Shown piece after piece: positions 17,291 to 26,905 of a stretch of DNA of 64,000 bases. A model generated the notes under the pieces. It searched no databases. It saw nothing but the letters and a program-made list of their open reading frames with translations, and was not told where the DNA came from. Each line of letters begins with the position of its first letter. The first letter of the stretch is position 1. The position numbers and the translations under genes are program-made. The DNA is taken from NCBI RefSeq assembly GCF_900239935.1, contig NZ_LT965928.1, positions 296,945-360,944 of the forward strand, given 5' to 3'. This DNA is from Pseudoalteromonas carrageenovora IAM 12662 (GTDB lineage: Bacteria > Pseudomonadota > Gammaproteobacteria > Enterobacterales > Alteromonadaceae).

Positions 17291-19147
17291 ATGGCTAAAT
17301 TAAGAAGTGCAACAACAACTGAAGGACGTAAACGCGCAGGCGCACGTGCATTATGGCGCGCAACAGGCATGACCGACACAGACTTTGGTAAACCAATTAT
17401 TGCTGTAGTTAACTCGTTTACACAATTTGTACCAGGGCACGTACACCTTAATCAGCTTAGTGAGTTAATGGCTGAAACAATCACTCAAGCGGGTGGCGTA
17501 CCAAAAGAATTTAATACCATCGCCATTGATGACGGTATCGCAATGGGCCACGGCGGTATGCTTTACTCACTACCTTCTCGCGATTTAATTGCCGACTCGG
17601 TTGAGTACATGGTTAACGGCCACTGCGCCGATGCGATGATCTGTATTTCTAACTGTGACAAAATTACCCCAGGGATGATGCTTGCAGCGCTACGCTTAAA
17701 CATACCGGTTATTTTTGTATCGGGCGGACCAATGGAAGCGGGTAAAACAAAACTTGCTAACATTGATATTAAATTAGATTTAGTAGATGCCATGGTTAAA
17801 GGCGCTGATGAGTCGGTAAGTGATGCTGATTCAGAGCAAGTAGAGCGCTCTGCATGTCCTACTTGTGGGTCGTGTTCAGGCATGTTTACTGCAAACTCAA
17901 TGAACTGCTTATTAGAAGCTATTGGCCTTGCACTACCGGGTAACGGTACAACGCTTGCAACTCATAAAGACCGTAAGCAACTTTATGTAGAAGCGGGTGC
18001 TCGCATTGTTGATTTATGTCGTGAGTACTACCAAAAAGATAACCATGATGTGTTACCACGTGCTATTGCTAACAAAACAGCCTTTATGAACTCTATGGTT
18101 GTTGATATTGCTATGGGTGGCTCTTCAAATACCGTATTGCACTTATTAGCAGCGGCACAAGAAGCCGGCGTAGACTTTGATATGTCGCACATTGATGAGC
18201 TATCTCGTAAAACACCATTTTTATGTAAAGTAGCCCCAGCAACACCAGAATATCACATTGAAGATGTTCACCGCGCTGGTGGCATGATGGCAATTGTACG
18301 TGAGCTAGGTAAAGCCGGTTTAGTTGATTTATCGGTAAACCACGTAGCGGGTATGACAATGGGTGAGCTTGTTAAAAAGTGGGATGCGACAGATCCTACA
18401 AACGAAGCAGCACAAAAGTTTTACCGCGCAGGCCCTGCTGGTATTCGTACTACAAAAGCAATGAGCCAAGAGTGCCGTTGGGATGAAGGTGATAACGACC
18501 GAGAACATGGTTGTATTCGTAGTGTTGAGCACGCATTCAGACAAGATGGCGGCTTAGCTGTACTTTCAGGTAACTTAGCGGTTGATGGTTGTATTGTTAA
18601 AAGCGCTGGGGTTGTTGACGAAATGCTACATTTTGAAGGCACTGCAGTGGTGTACGAATCACAAGATGATTCAGTAGAAGGTATTTTAAACGACGAAGTA
18701 AAAGCGGGTGATGTCGTTGTTATTCGTTACGAAGGTCCTAAAGGCGGCCCTGGTATGCAAGAAATGCTGTACCCAACGAGCTACTTAAAATCAAAAGGCT
18801 TAGCTGAAAAGTGTGCATTGATCACCGATGGTCGTTTCTCAGGTGGTACATCAGGCTTATCTATTGGCCACGTATCGCCAGAAGCGGCAAGCGGTGGTGC
18901 CATTGCGTATGTTGAAAATGGCGACAAGATTATCATTGATATTGCAACACGTGAAATCACCTTGGCATTAAGCGATGAAGAACTTGAAGCGCGTAAGCAA
19001 AAACAACTAGCTCGCGGTAAATTAGCCTACAAACCGGTTGATCGTGAGCGTTATGTGTCGTCGGCATTAAAAGCGTATGCACTACTTGCAACCAGTGCTG
19101 ATAAAGGCGCTGTACGTGATTTAGCCAAACTGGAGGAGCTTAGCTAA
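17291..19147 (+). CDS. ilvD: Dihydroxy-acid dehydratase
   Basis: IlvD dehydrates 2,3-dihydroxy acids to the 2-oxo acids of valine and isoleucine. It is an oxygen-sensitive iron-sulfur enzyme, with cluster cysteines visible in CISNCDK and [10 protein letters not shown]. The ATG at 17291 (SD AGAGG) gives 618 residues beginning [10 protein letters not shown], matching E. coli MPKYRSATTT; an in-frame start 72 bases earlier adds residues foreign to the family. Only about 100 bases separate it from ilvM, so ilvE, which lies here in E. coli, is absent from this operon. The transaminase must be encoded elsewhere. Confidence 0.97.
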   Translation: MAKLRSATTTEGRKRAGARALWRATGMTDTDFGKPIIAVVNSFTQFVPGHVHLNQLSELMAETITQAGGVPKEFNTIAIDDGIAMGHGGMLYSLPSRDLIADSVEYMVNGHCADAMICISNCDKITPGMMLAALRLNIPVIFVSGGPMEAGKTKLANIDIKLDLVDAMVKGADESVSDADSEQVERSACPTCGSCSGMFTANSMNCLLEAIGLALPGNGTTLATHKDRKQLYVEAGARIVDLCREYYQKDNHDVLPRAIANKTAFMNSMVVDIAMGGSSNTVLHLLAAAQEAGVDFDMSHIDELSRKTPFLCKVAPATPEYHIEDVHRAGGMMAIVRELGKAGLVDLSVNHVAGMTMGELVKKWDATDPTNEAAQKFYRAGPAGIRTTKAMSQECRWDEGDNDREHGCIRSVEHAFRQDGGLAVLSGNLAVDGCIVKSAGVVDEMLHFEGTAVVYESQDDSVEGILNDEVKAGDVVVIRYEGPKGGPGMQEMLYPTSYLKSKGLAEKCALITDGRFSGGTSGLSIGHVSPEAASGGAIAYVENGDKIIIDIATREITLALSDEELEARKQKQLARGKLAYKPVDRERYVSSALKAYALLATSADKGAVRDLAKLEELS

Positions 19148-19149
19148 TT

Positions 19150-20703
19150 ATGGTTTCTCAAGAGCTCGATTATTTTCGCGCTATTATTCAGGCAAATATG
19201 GAGCCTTTGGCAAAAGTTACTGAGGTCAGCGAAATGGCTCAGCTCAGTGCTAAGCTAGGTAACCATGTATGGCTTAAGCGTGAGGATCAACAGCCCGTGT
19301 ATTCGTTTAAATTACGCGGTGCATACAATAAATTAAATAAGTTACCAAAAGGGTCTGTTGTTATTACGGCATCGGCTGGTAACCATGCTCAGGGGGTGGC
19401 ACTTAGTGCATCTCACCTTGGGCACCAAGCCACTATTGTTATGCCAGTAACAACGCCTGAAATAAAAGTAAGCGCAGTACGTGCGCTTGGTGGCGAAGTG
19501 GTATTACATGGTCATCATTTTGATGCGGCAAAAGCACATGCGCTTGAACTTACTGAGCAGCGTAATGGTGTATTTGTTCCGCCTTTTGATGACCCAGACG
19601 TTATCGTTGGGCAAGGCACTGTTGCCCGCGAGTTAATGCAGCAACTCAACGAGCTTGATGCCGTATTTATACCTGTTGGCGGTGGTGGTTTACTTGCTGG
19701 TATGGCTGTTTATATCAAGTCATTACGCCCTGATATAAAAGTTATTGGCGTAGAAGCTGACGAAAGCGCATGTTTACAAGCAGCACTTAAAGCGGGAGAG
19801 CCGGTAGAGCTTGACCGTGTTGGTAGTTTTGCAGACGGTGTTGCTGTAAAAATTATTGGCAGTGAAACATTTCGCTTAGCGCAAAAGTTTTGTGATGAAG
19901 TAATCACCGTGAGTAGCGATGAAATTTGCGCCGCGATGCAAGATATTTTTGTCTCTACTCGTGCGATTGCAGAGCCTTCTGGGGCTCTTGCAACGGCAGG
20001 GCTTAAAAAGTGGAGTCAACAATCGGGCTTAAAAGGACTCCATTTAGCAGCTGTACTTTCGGGTGCTAATTTAAACTTTGATCGTCTTCGTTACGTAGCA
20101 GAGCGCACTGCGCTAGGTGAAAAAAACGAAGCGTTATTAGCCGTTACCATCAAAGAAGAAAAAGGCAGCTTTAAACAGTTTTGTGCGTCTTTAGGTGGCC
20201 GTGCTATTACTGAGTTTAACTACCGTTATGCAGGCCCAGGTGAAGCACAAATATTTGTAGGTATTGCGCTACGCCAAGGCGAGCAAGAGCTCAACGAGTT
20301 GAAACAAGACCTAACCAAAAATGATTATGCATTTTGTGATTTATCAGACAACGAACTCGCTAAATTGCATGTACGTTATATGGTTGGCGGTAAAGCGCCA
20401 GAGCAATTGCATGAACGATTATTACGTTTTGAGTTTCCTGAATATCCAGGTGCACTTGCACGCTTTTTAGATACGCTTGGTAGTAATTGGAATATTACGC
20501 TATTTCATTATCGCAATCATGGCGGCTCTATGGGTAATGTACTGGCTGGCTTTGCTATTGAGCCAAGCCAATTTGATATGTTCAACGAGTATTTAAACCG
20601 TTTAGGTTATAGCGTTCAAGATGAAACACAAAATCCATGTTTTACGCAGTTTTTAACATCTCAATCGCAAAACCCCAAAGCTGACGATTTAGTCTCAGCT
20701 TAA
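19150..20703 (+). CDS. ilvA: Threonine deaminase, biosynthetic
   Basis: A PLP enzyme that converts threonine to 2-oxobutyrate, the first step specific to isoleucine, and is inhibited by isoleucine. The 517-residue protein has the PLP lysine in YSFKLRGAYN (Lys54), the phosphate-binding loop GGGGLLAGM and SAGNHAQG, then two C-terminal ACT-like regulatory modules (from about 330), as in E. coli IlvA (514 residues). It begins two bases after the ilvD stop with the SD GGAG inside ilvD, so it is the last gene of ilvLGMDA. A terminator follows. Confidence 0.96.
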   Translation: MVSQELDYFRAIIQANMEPLAKVTEVSEMAQLSAKLGNHVWLKREDQQPVYSFKLRGAYNKLNKLPKGSVVITASAGNHAQGVALSASHLGHQATIVMPVTTPEIKVSAVRALGGEVVLHGHHFDAAKAHALELTEQRNGVFVPPFDDPDVIVGQGTVARELMQQLNELDAVFIPVGGGGLLAGMAVYIKSLRPDIKVIGVEADESACLQAALKAGEPVELDRVGSFADGVAVKIIGSETFRLAQKFCDEVITVSSDEICAAMQDIFVSTRAIAEPSGALATAGLKKWSQQSGLKGLHLAAVLSGANLNFDRLRYVAERTALGEKNEALLAVTIKEEKGSFKQFCASLGGRAITEFNYRYAGPGEAQIFVGIALRQGEQELNELKQDLTKNDYAFCDLSDNELAKLHVRYMVGGKAPEQLHERLLRFEFPEYPGALARFLDTLGSNWNITLFHYRNHGGSMGNVLAGFAIEPSQFDMFNEYLNRLGYSVQDETQNPCFTQFLTSQSQNPKADDLVSA

Positions 20704-20712
20704 TCCTCATAT

Positions 20713-20748
20713 AAGCAAGCGCTCTAAGTAGGGTGCTTGCTTTATCTT
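20713..20748 (+). terminator. Terminator of the ilv operon
   Basis: AAGCAAGC (20713-20720) pairs with GCTTGCTT (20735-20742) around a 14-base loop, followed by TTATCTT. The T-tract is imperfect but the place, ten bases after ilvA, fits. Confidence 0.65.
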
Positions 20749-20796
20749 GTGTTTTACATATAGTTACAAGTATTTACCATTATTTGGAACTCCCAG

Positions 20797-21831
20797 TTGC
20801 CTATTAAAGGATTAATACTCGTAACGTTACTTTTTTGCAGCCAGCTTATGGCACAAGAGCATGTGACTTTACAGTTAAAATGGACACATCAATTTCAATT
20901 TGCCGGTTACTACATGGCCAAAGAAAAAGGATATTACAAAGAACTCGGCTTAGACGTAACTATTAATCCGGCCAACCCTTTTATGCCCGACACTTTTGCA
21001 CCGGTGGCTTCAAATAAAGCGCAATTTGGTGTAGCGCATTCTGGTATTTTACAGCAAAAAGTAAAGGGTCAGCCTTTTGTTGCCATGGCTGCTATTTTAC
21101 AGTTTTCACCTTATTGCTGGATGGTTAAAGACACTTCAGATATTTTTCATCCCCGAGACTTTGTTAATAAACGTATTACTAAAGTAAGCCGCCTAGACAG
21201 CACTGAGCTATTGGTAATGCTTAAGCGCAGTGGTATAGATGTAGATAACCTTGCAGTTTATGACGGTGAAAACCCAACTCAAGCATGGGTAGAAAATAAG
21301 CTTGATGCTACACAGGTGTATGTCACTAATCAGCCCTATTACATGACTCAGCAAGGCATAGCCCATAGGCTTGTTTGCCCACAGCGCTACGGAATGGACG
21401 TATATGGTGATATTCTATTTACGAGTCAATACATGCTTAAAAAGCATCCCAAAACGGTTGAGAACTTTTATCAAGCAAGTTTAAAAGGGTGGCGTTATGC
21501 CATGATGAACATGGATGAAGCGATTGCTATTACGCAATTAAAATACGCTAATCATAAAAATTTCCATCAATTAGCGTATGAAGCTGAAGTACTGCGAGAG
21601 TATATTATGCCGCCCACAACTAACCTAGGTAATATGTCGATGGCAAAATGGCGCCTGATAGCCGACTTATATGGCATTGGGCAAAATGAGTTTGATGAAG
21701 TAAAAGCTGACTTTATTTATAATTACGAAGAGCCAGAAACTATGCAGTTATCGTGGATGTTAATTGCTGCAATACTGGTGAGTATAATTTCTATTCCGCT
21801 GTACTTACGGCTTATTTTTAGCAAAAAGTAA
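20797..21831 (+). CDS. NMT1/THI5-like substrate-binding protein with C-terminal membrane anchor
   Basis: A 344-residue protein with an N-terminal signal peptide (cleavage near LMAQ) and an NMT1/THI5-like periplasmic binding domain: LKWTHQFQFAGYYMAKEKGYYKELGLDV, seen in parts, is the family's typical opening. Relatives bind pyrimidine-like or sulfonate-like ligands. Unlike true ABC binding proteins it ends with one membrane helix (about 320-341) and a short basic tail (FSKK). No permease or ATPase gene is adjacent. In Alteromonadales this domain plus helix is often the sensory half of a longer PAS/GGDEF or kinase protein, so this may be a shortened relative. The start is TTG (20797), the only one that keeps the whole signal peptide. 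Confidence 0.75.
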   Translation: MPIKGLILVTLLFCSQLMAQEHVTLQLKWTHQFQFAGYYMAKEKGYYKELGLDVTINPANPFMPDTFAPVASNKAQFGVAHSGILQQKVKGQPFVAMAAILQFSPYCWMVKDTSDIFHPRDFVNKRITKVSRLDSTELLVMLKRSGIDVDNLAVYDGENPTQAWVENKLDATQVYVTNQPYYMTQQGIAHRLVCPQRYGMDVYGDILFTSQYMLKKHPKTVENFYQASLKGWRYAMMNMDEAIAITQLKYANHKNFHQLAYEAEVLREYIMPPTTNLGNMSMAKWRLIADLYGIGQNEFDEVKADFIYNYEEPETMQLSWMLIAAILVSIISIPLYLRLIFSKK

Positions 21832-21888
21832 GCGTTTAAAAGCGCTTAACTGGTATAATAAATCGTCTTTTTTTTAGTTTAAGCTGTT

Positions 21889-23064
21889 ATGACGTTAGCT
21901 GAGCGATTTTTTGCACTTGATACATTTTTAATGAGCACTCGCCAATATTGGCAGTGTACAGCGTTTGATTTTGAGAGCTGCCCGTGGCCAGAGTTAACAA
22001 CCTTACTTAATAACTTAACTGATCAACAAGTCGTTGAACTTGATTGTGATCAGGAGCGGCTGTATGAGTTTTTTGCCCCTCATATAAATAACGTAAGTAA
22101 ACTAGCTTTACTGTGCGAAATACCACAAATTAATGCTTCTCGCAGTGACTACCCATTTTGGATAAGTACGGGTATTAAAGGGCGTAAGTTTGAGCAGCTA
22201 CAAGACTTTGTATCGGCATTACCTAACTCTGCTGAGCCAGTTATAGAGTGGTGCGCAGGCAAAGGACATTTAGGTCGAATGCTTGCTTTTAATGGCGCAA
22301 GTAGTGTGCACAGTATTGAACTTCAAGCTAATTTATGTGAACAAGGACAAAAAAGTGCTCAGCAACAAGGTTTAGCAATGCACTTTAGCCAAGCTGATGT
22401 ACTGAGTGACGACACTCAGTCTTTTTTTAACGAAGACACCCACGCTGTTGCACTGCATGCATGTGGGGCACTACATCAAGTATTTATGCAAAAAGCATGC
22501 TTTGCCAAAGCCAAGCAAATTAGTTTCTCCCCCTGTTGCTATCATTTATATACGCCAAATAACTATCATGCAATGAGTGACGCTGCTAAGCAAAGTGAGC
22601 TTAATTTAACTCATCGAGACTTAAAGTTAGCTCTGCAAGAAACCGTTACTGCGCCTTCTCGATTAGATAAAGTGCGTAAAACAGAACTTGAATGGCGCCT
22701 TGGGTTTGACGCGCTTAGAAAATCGATAACTAACGAGCAGTCATATGTCAGTGTGCCATCGGTTAACAAGGCTATATTTTCAGATTCATTTAAATCATTT
22801 TGTGCATGGGCTGCTGAGAAAAAAGCATTAAATTTACCTCAAGGTATTGATTATGAATCGTTTTTAAATATTGGCCAAGCAAAAAAGAAAGTCACTGACC
22901 GAGTTGAACTGGTTCGACATGTGTTCAGAAGGGCAATTGAGGTTTGGCTTGTACTCGATCGTGCTTTATATTTGCAACAGCAAGGTTATCAAGTGAGTGT
23001 TAAAACGTTTTGCGAAAAGCAGTTAACACCACGTAATATATTGATTCTTGCCAATATAAATTAA
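21889..23064 (+). CDS. Class I SAM-dependent methyltransferase (Methyltransf_32-like)
   Basis: A 391-residue protein with a SAM-binding motif I (VIEWCAGKGHLGRML, about 117-131), an acidic end of strand 2 (SIELQ), an ALHACG motif and the SPCCYHLY motif typical of the Methyltransf_32 group, which includes METTL25-type proteins. The substrate is unknown; RNA or protein are both possible. A long N-terminal region (1-110) and a C-terminal helical region flank the Rossmann core. It lies just upstream of the carbonic anhydrase gene, with 31 bases between. Confidence 0.8.
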   Translation: MTLAERFFALDTFLMSTRQYWQCTAFDFESCPWPELTTLLNNLTDQQVVELDCDQERLYEFFAPHINNVSKLALLCEIPQINASRSDYPFWISTGIKGRKFEQLQDFVSALPNSAEPVIEWCAGKGHLGRMLAFNGASSVHSIELQANLCEQGQKSAQQQGLAMHFSQADVLSDDTQSFFNEDTHAVALHACGALHQVFMQKACFAKAKQISFSPCCYHLYTPNNYHAMSDAAKQSELNLTHRDLKLALQETVTAPSRLDKVRKTELEWRLGFDALRKSITNEQSYVSVPSVNKAIFSDSFKSFCAWAAEKKALNLPQGIDYESFLNIGQAKKKVTDRVELVRHVFRRAIEVWLVLDRALYLQQQGYQVSVKTFCEKQLTPRNILILANIN

Positions 23065-23095
23065 ATTCCCTGTCCTCGACTTAATAAGAGATGCA

Positions 23096-23755
23096 ATGAG
23101 AAAGTTAAAAAATTTATTCGAAAACAACAAACGCTGGGCTAAACGCACAAGTGAAGCAGATCCTGAGTTTTTTAAAATTTTATCAATGCAACAAAACCCA
23201 GAATACCTATGGATTGGTTGCTCAGATTCTCGTGTTCCTGCAAACCAAATAGTTGATTTATTACCCGGTGAGTTATTCGTACACCGCAACGTAGCAAACG
23301 TTGTAGTGCACACCGATCATAACTGTTTATCTGTAATGCAATACGCAGTTGAAGTGTTAAAAGTAAAACATATTATGGTGGTAGGCCACTATGGTTGTGG
23401 TGGCGTACAAGCTGTATTAAACGATGCTAAATTTGGCTTTATTGACAACTGGCTTCGCCACGTAGGTGACGTGAAAGAAAAACACCTTGAGCATCTTAAT
23501 GCTATGGATGAAACACAGCGCTTGAGCCGTCTTATTGAGCTTAATGTAATAGAACAAGTGCGCAATGTGTGTAGAACCAACATAGTGCAAGACGCATGGG
23601 AAAAAGGGCAAGACTTGACGATTCATGGTTGGGTTTACGGCCTTGAAAATGGCCACTTACATGACTTAGAAGCAGTTGTAACTTGCGCCGCAGAAGAAAC
23701 CGAAAGTTATAAAAGAGCGGTACAGCACGTTTTTAAAAAAGCGGGCTGTGAGTAA
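23096..23755 (+). CDS. can: Beta-class carbonic anhydrase
   Basis: It interconverts CO2 and bicarbonate in the cytoplasm. The 219-residue protein has all zinc ligands and the catalytic dyad of the beta class: Cys42, Asp44 and Arg46 in GCSDSRVP, and His98 and Cys101 in GHYGCGG. It aligns end to end with E. coli Can (220 residues), including the GELFVHRNVAN and TIHGW motifs. The ATG at 23096 is preceded by AAGAGA. The next gene starts eight bases after its stop and is probably co-transcribed. Confidence 0.96.
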   Translation: MRKLKNLFENNKRWAKRTSEADPEFFKILSMQQNPEYLWIGCSDSRVPANQIVDLLPGELFVHRNVANVVVHTDHNCLSVMQYAVEVLKVKHIMVVGHYGCGGVQAVLNDAKFGFIDNWLRHVGDVKEKHLEHLNAMDETQRLSRLIELNVIEQVRNVCRTNIVQDAWEKGQDLTIHGWVYGLENGHLHDLEAVVTCAAEETESYKRAVQHVFKKAGCE

Positions 23756-23763
23756 CTTAGCGC

Positions 23764-24414
23764 ATGGCTAAAACGGCGGTTTTAATAGGTGCTACAGGCT
23801 TAGTGGGCAATGAGCTACTGCATAAGCTACTAAGTAGTGAACATTACTCAAAGGTAGTGACTTTAAGCCGTCGTGATTTAGCTATTTCGCATGTTAAATT
23901 AGTAAACCATGTGATTGATTTTGATAAACTGACTCAATATTCAGAACTCATTAAAGGCGATGTTTTTTTCTCTTGCTTAGGTACTACGCTTAAACAAGCG
24001 GGTTCAGTAGCTGAGCAGCGAAAAGTCGATTTTGATTATCAATTTATAGCGGCGCAATTAGCTGCAAATAACAATATTCCCCATTACTGTTTAGTTTCTT
24101 CTAGCGGGGCTAATGCACACAGTCGTAGCGCATACTTAAAAATGAAAGGAGCGCTTGAAGTTCAAGTTAAGCAGCTTAATTTTTCTAAGTGCAGTATTTT
24201 TCAGCCATCGTTGTTATTAGGTGAGCGTAAACAATTTAGAGCGGCCGAAAAAATAGGGAGTTATATTTTTCCGGTTATTACAATGCTGCCTTTTTTAAAG
24301 CGTTATAAGCCAATTACGGGCAAACAAGTTGCGCAAAAAATGCATACGGTGAGCATTGAGCAGCAAGCTGCGTTATCGTATTACGTGCTCGATGAGTTAT
24401 TTAAATATAGCTAA
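23764..24414 (+). CDS. NAD(P)-binding Rossmann protein, YraR/HTATIP2-like
   Basis: A 216-residue protein with an N-terminal dinucleotide-binding motif (GATGLVGNELL), the FSCLGTT strand and an SSSGAN motif. This places it in the atypical short-chain dehydrogenase group of E. coli YraR and eukaryotic HTATIP2. A KGALE segment holds the position of the usual YxxxK region (YLKMKGALE). Substrate is unknown. It follows can by eight bases and ends in a strong bidirectional terminator shared with ubiK. Confidence 0.82.
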   Translation: MAKTAVLIGATGLVGNELLHKLLSSEHYSKVVTLSRRDLAISHVKLVNHVIDFDKLTQYSELIKGDVFFSCLGTTLKQAGSVAEQRKVDFDYQFIAAQLAANNNIPHYCLVSSSGANAHSRSAYLKMKGALEVQVKQLNFSKCSIFQPSLLLGERKQFRAAEKIGSYIFPVITMLPFLKRYKPITGKQVAQKMHTVSIEQQAALSYYVLDELFKYS

Positions 24415-24451
24415 AAATACAAAAGGCAGCCTAAGCTGCCTTTTGTATTTT
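24414..24451. terminator. Bidirectional terminator between convergent genes
   Basis: A 17-bp perfect stem (AAAATACAAAAGGCAGC at 24414-24430 and its complement at 24435-24451) with loop CTAA ends in A/T runs on both strands. It serves the YraR-like gene on the plus strand and ubiK on the minus strand. Confidence 0.92.
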
Positions 24452-24460
24452 TACGCTTAA

Positions 24461-24724
24461 TTATTCAGCGTCTGATTTAGCACTTAGCTGCTGCTCAAGT
24501 AGGGCAACTTTTGCTTCTAATTCTGTCAGTTTTTCGCGAGTACGAATTAGCACTTGGCTTTGCACATCAAATTCTTCACGGCTTACAAAGTCCATTTCAG
24601 CAAGCTTGTTTTGTAAAACTTGCTTAGTTTTACCTTCAAGTGTGTCTGCTAAGTTTTTTACACCTTGTGGCATATTGCTCGTAATTTGCTTTGCAATTTC
24701 TTCAAGTTTTGCTGGGTTGATCAT
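24461..24724 (-). CDS. ubiK: Ubiquinone biosynthesis accessory factor UbiK
   Basis: An 87-residue coiled-coil BMFP-family protein. In E. coli, UbiK supports aerobic ubiquinone synthesis as part of the Ubi complex with UbiJ. The conserved block DFVSREEFDVQSQVLIRTREKL (shown here in two parts: DFVSREEFDVQ and QVLIRTREKL) is diagnostic, followed by a Leu-heptad helix (LEAKVALLEQQL). The N-terminus (MINPAKLEEIAKQI) aligns with E. coli MIDPKKIEQIARQV. Confidence 0.93.
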   Translation of the reverse strand: MINPAKLEEIAKQITSNMPQGVKNLADTLEGKTKQVLQNKLAEMDFVSREEFDVQSQVLIRTREKLTELEAKVALLEQQLSAKSDAE

Positions 24725-24885
24725 AATTGTCCCTTCGGCCTTGCCTAAAATGATAATAACTCATATTACCTTATACCCAATGTATTTAACACATGATCAT
24801 CTTTATCGAATTAATTAAGGCAATTGCTTTGCCTGCTGTGGTGGTTACGTTAAAATTGCGCGTCTTTTAAATCTCTTTGGTCGTT

Positions 24886-26904
24886 ATGAAACTCAATCCT
24901 AAACAAGATGAAGCAGTAAAATATATTAGTGGTCCATGCTTAGTTTTAGCTGGCGCAGGCTCTGGTAAAACCCGTGTTATAACAAATAAAATTGCTTACT
25001 TGGTACAACAATGTGAATACAAAGCGCGAAATATTGCAGCTGTAACGTTTACAAATAAAGCCGCTAAAGAGATGCGTGAGCGCGTGTTACAAACGCTTAA
25101 TAAGCAAGAGGCAAAAGGATTATGGGTATCGACGTTTCATACCTTAGGCCTTGAAATAATAAAAAAAGAGTTAAAAACGTTAGGCTTTAAAGAGGGCTTT
25201 TCGTTATTTGATGATCAAGACACTAACCAGCTTTTAAACGATTTAACTGAAGACGAATTAAAAAACGATAAAGACTTACTCAAGCTATTAAAAATGCAAA
25301 TAGGCAATTGGAAAAATGAACTCATTTTACCAGAGCAAGCAGTGCGTGAGGCACGCGATGCACAGCAGTCTTTATTTGCACAGTTATATGCGCGTTATCA
25401 AATTCAGCTGCGCGCCTATAACGCATTAGATTTTGATGATCTTATCATGATCCCAACGTTATTACTTACCAATAACGAGACTTCTCGAGAGCGATGGCAG
25501 CAACGCTTTAAGTACTTGCTGGTGGATGAGTATCAAGATACCAATACCAGCCAATATCAGCTTGTTAAGCTACTTGTTGGTGAGCGCGCACGTTTTACTG
25601 TGGTAGGTGATGATGACCAATCTATTTACTCATGGCGTGGTGCAAGGCCGCAAAACTTAATCCTTTTAAGTAAAGACTACCCTGGCCTTAGACTCATAAA
25701 GCTTGAGCAAAACTATCGTAGTGCACAACGAATTCTTAAATCGGCAAATATACTTATTGCAAATAACCCACACGATATTGAAAAGAAATTATTTAGTGAG
25801 TTAGGTTACGGCGAACCCATTAAAGTAATTGGTTGTCGTGATGAAGAGCATGAGTCGGAGCGTGTAGTTGCAGAGATCATATCTCATAAGTTTATGAAAC
25901 GAACGAGCTATAAAGATTACGCTATTTTGTATCGCGGGAATCATCAGGCTCGTGGTTTTGAAAAATCATTAATGAGCAACCGTATTCCCTATAAAATAAG
26001 CGGTGGAATGTCGTTTTTCTCTCGCTCAGAAATCAAAGATATTATGGCGTATCTACGTTTGCTAGTTAACCAGGATGACGATAACGCATTTTTACGCATT
26101 GTTAATACGCCGCGTCGTGAAATAGGCACGGTAACCCTTGAAAAGTTAGGAACGCTTGCAAACGAAAAACACCAAAGTTTATTTGCAACCTGTTTTGATA
26201 ACGACTTAGGCTATAGACTTAAAGGCCGTGGCTTAAATGCGCTTTCGGGATTTGCTCGCTGGGTAGTAGAGCTATCTGACAATGCAGTGCGCAGCGATAC
26301 ACTAGAAGCCGTCAAAGATTTAGTTCGTAACATAAACTACGAAGCTTACCTGTATGAGTCATCACCGAGTGCAAAAGCGGCTGAAATGCGAATGAAGAAC
26401 GTTTCTGAATTGTATCGATGGATCACCGATATGCTCACCGGCGATGCTGATAACGAGCCGATGACGCTCGCTGAAGTTGTAAGTAAGCTAACCCTTCGCG
26501 ATATGCTTGAGCGCAACGAAGAAGAAGATGAGTCAGATGCAGTGCAACTACTTACTCTACATGCATCAAAAGGCTTAGAGTATCCGTATGTGTTTATAGT
26601 TGGCATGGAAGAGGGGCTTTTACCACACCAAGTCAGTATTGATGAAGATAACGTAGATGAAGAGCGCCGCCTAGCGTATGTAGGTATTACTCGAGCGCAG
26701 CAAGAGTTGACACTAACGTATGCAAAAATACGTCGTCAATTTGGAGAAACATCGCAAACGGAGCTAAGCCGGTTTGTACAAGAGTTACCGCAAGACGATT
26801 TAGCATTTGAGAACAAAAAAGCGCCCAACACTCAAGCTGAACGAATGGAAAAAGGCCAAGCTCGTGTTGCAAACTTACGGGCTATGCTTAAAAAGCCAGA
26901 GTAG
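24886..26904 (+). CDS. rep: ATP-dependent DNA helicase Rep
   Basis: Rep is a 3'-5' UvrD-family helicase that helps replication forks pass bound proteins. Start ATG 24886 gives 672 residues beginning [11 protein letters not shown], as in E. coli Rep (673); a GTG nine bases upstream is less likely. SF1 motifs are visible in order: Walker A GAGSGKTR (23-30), [49 protein letters not shown] and VGITRAQ. The end converges with the next gene with one base between them and no terminator, so transcripts may overlap. Confidence 0.95.
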   Translation: MKLNPKQDEAVKYISGPCLVLAGAGSGKTRVITNKIAYLVQQCEYKARNIAAVTFTNKAAKEMRERVLQTLNKQEAKGLWVSTFHTLGLEIIKKELKTLGFKEGFSLFDDQDTNQLLNDLTEDELKNDKDLLKLLKMQIGNWKNELILPEQAVREARDAQQSLFAQLYARYQIQLRAYNALDFDDLIMIPTLLLTNNETSRERWQQRFKYLLVDEYQDTNTSQYQLVKLLVGERARFTVVGDDDQSIYSWRGARPQNLILLSKDYPGLRLIKLEQNYRSAQRILKSANILIANNPHDIEKKLFSELGYGEPIKVIGCRDEEHESERVVAEIISHKFMKRTSYKDYAILYRGNHQARGFEKSLMSNRIPYKISGGMSFFSRSEIKDIMAYLRLLVNQDDDNAFLRIVNTPRREIGTVTLEKLGTLANEKHQSLFATCFDNDLGYRLKGRGLNALSGFARWVVELSDNAVRSDTLEAVKDLVRNINYEAYLYESSPSAKAAEMRMKNVSELYRWITDMLTGDADNEPMTLAEVVSKLTLRDMLERNEEEDESDAVQLLTLHASKGLEYPYVFIVGMEEGLLPHQVSIDEDNVDEERRLAYVGITRAQQELTLTYAKIRRQFGETSQTELSRFVQELPQDDLAFENKKAPNTQAERMEKGQARVANLRAMLKKPE

Positions 26905-26905
26905 C

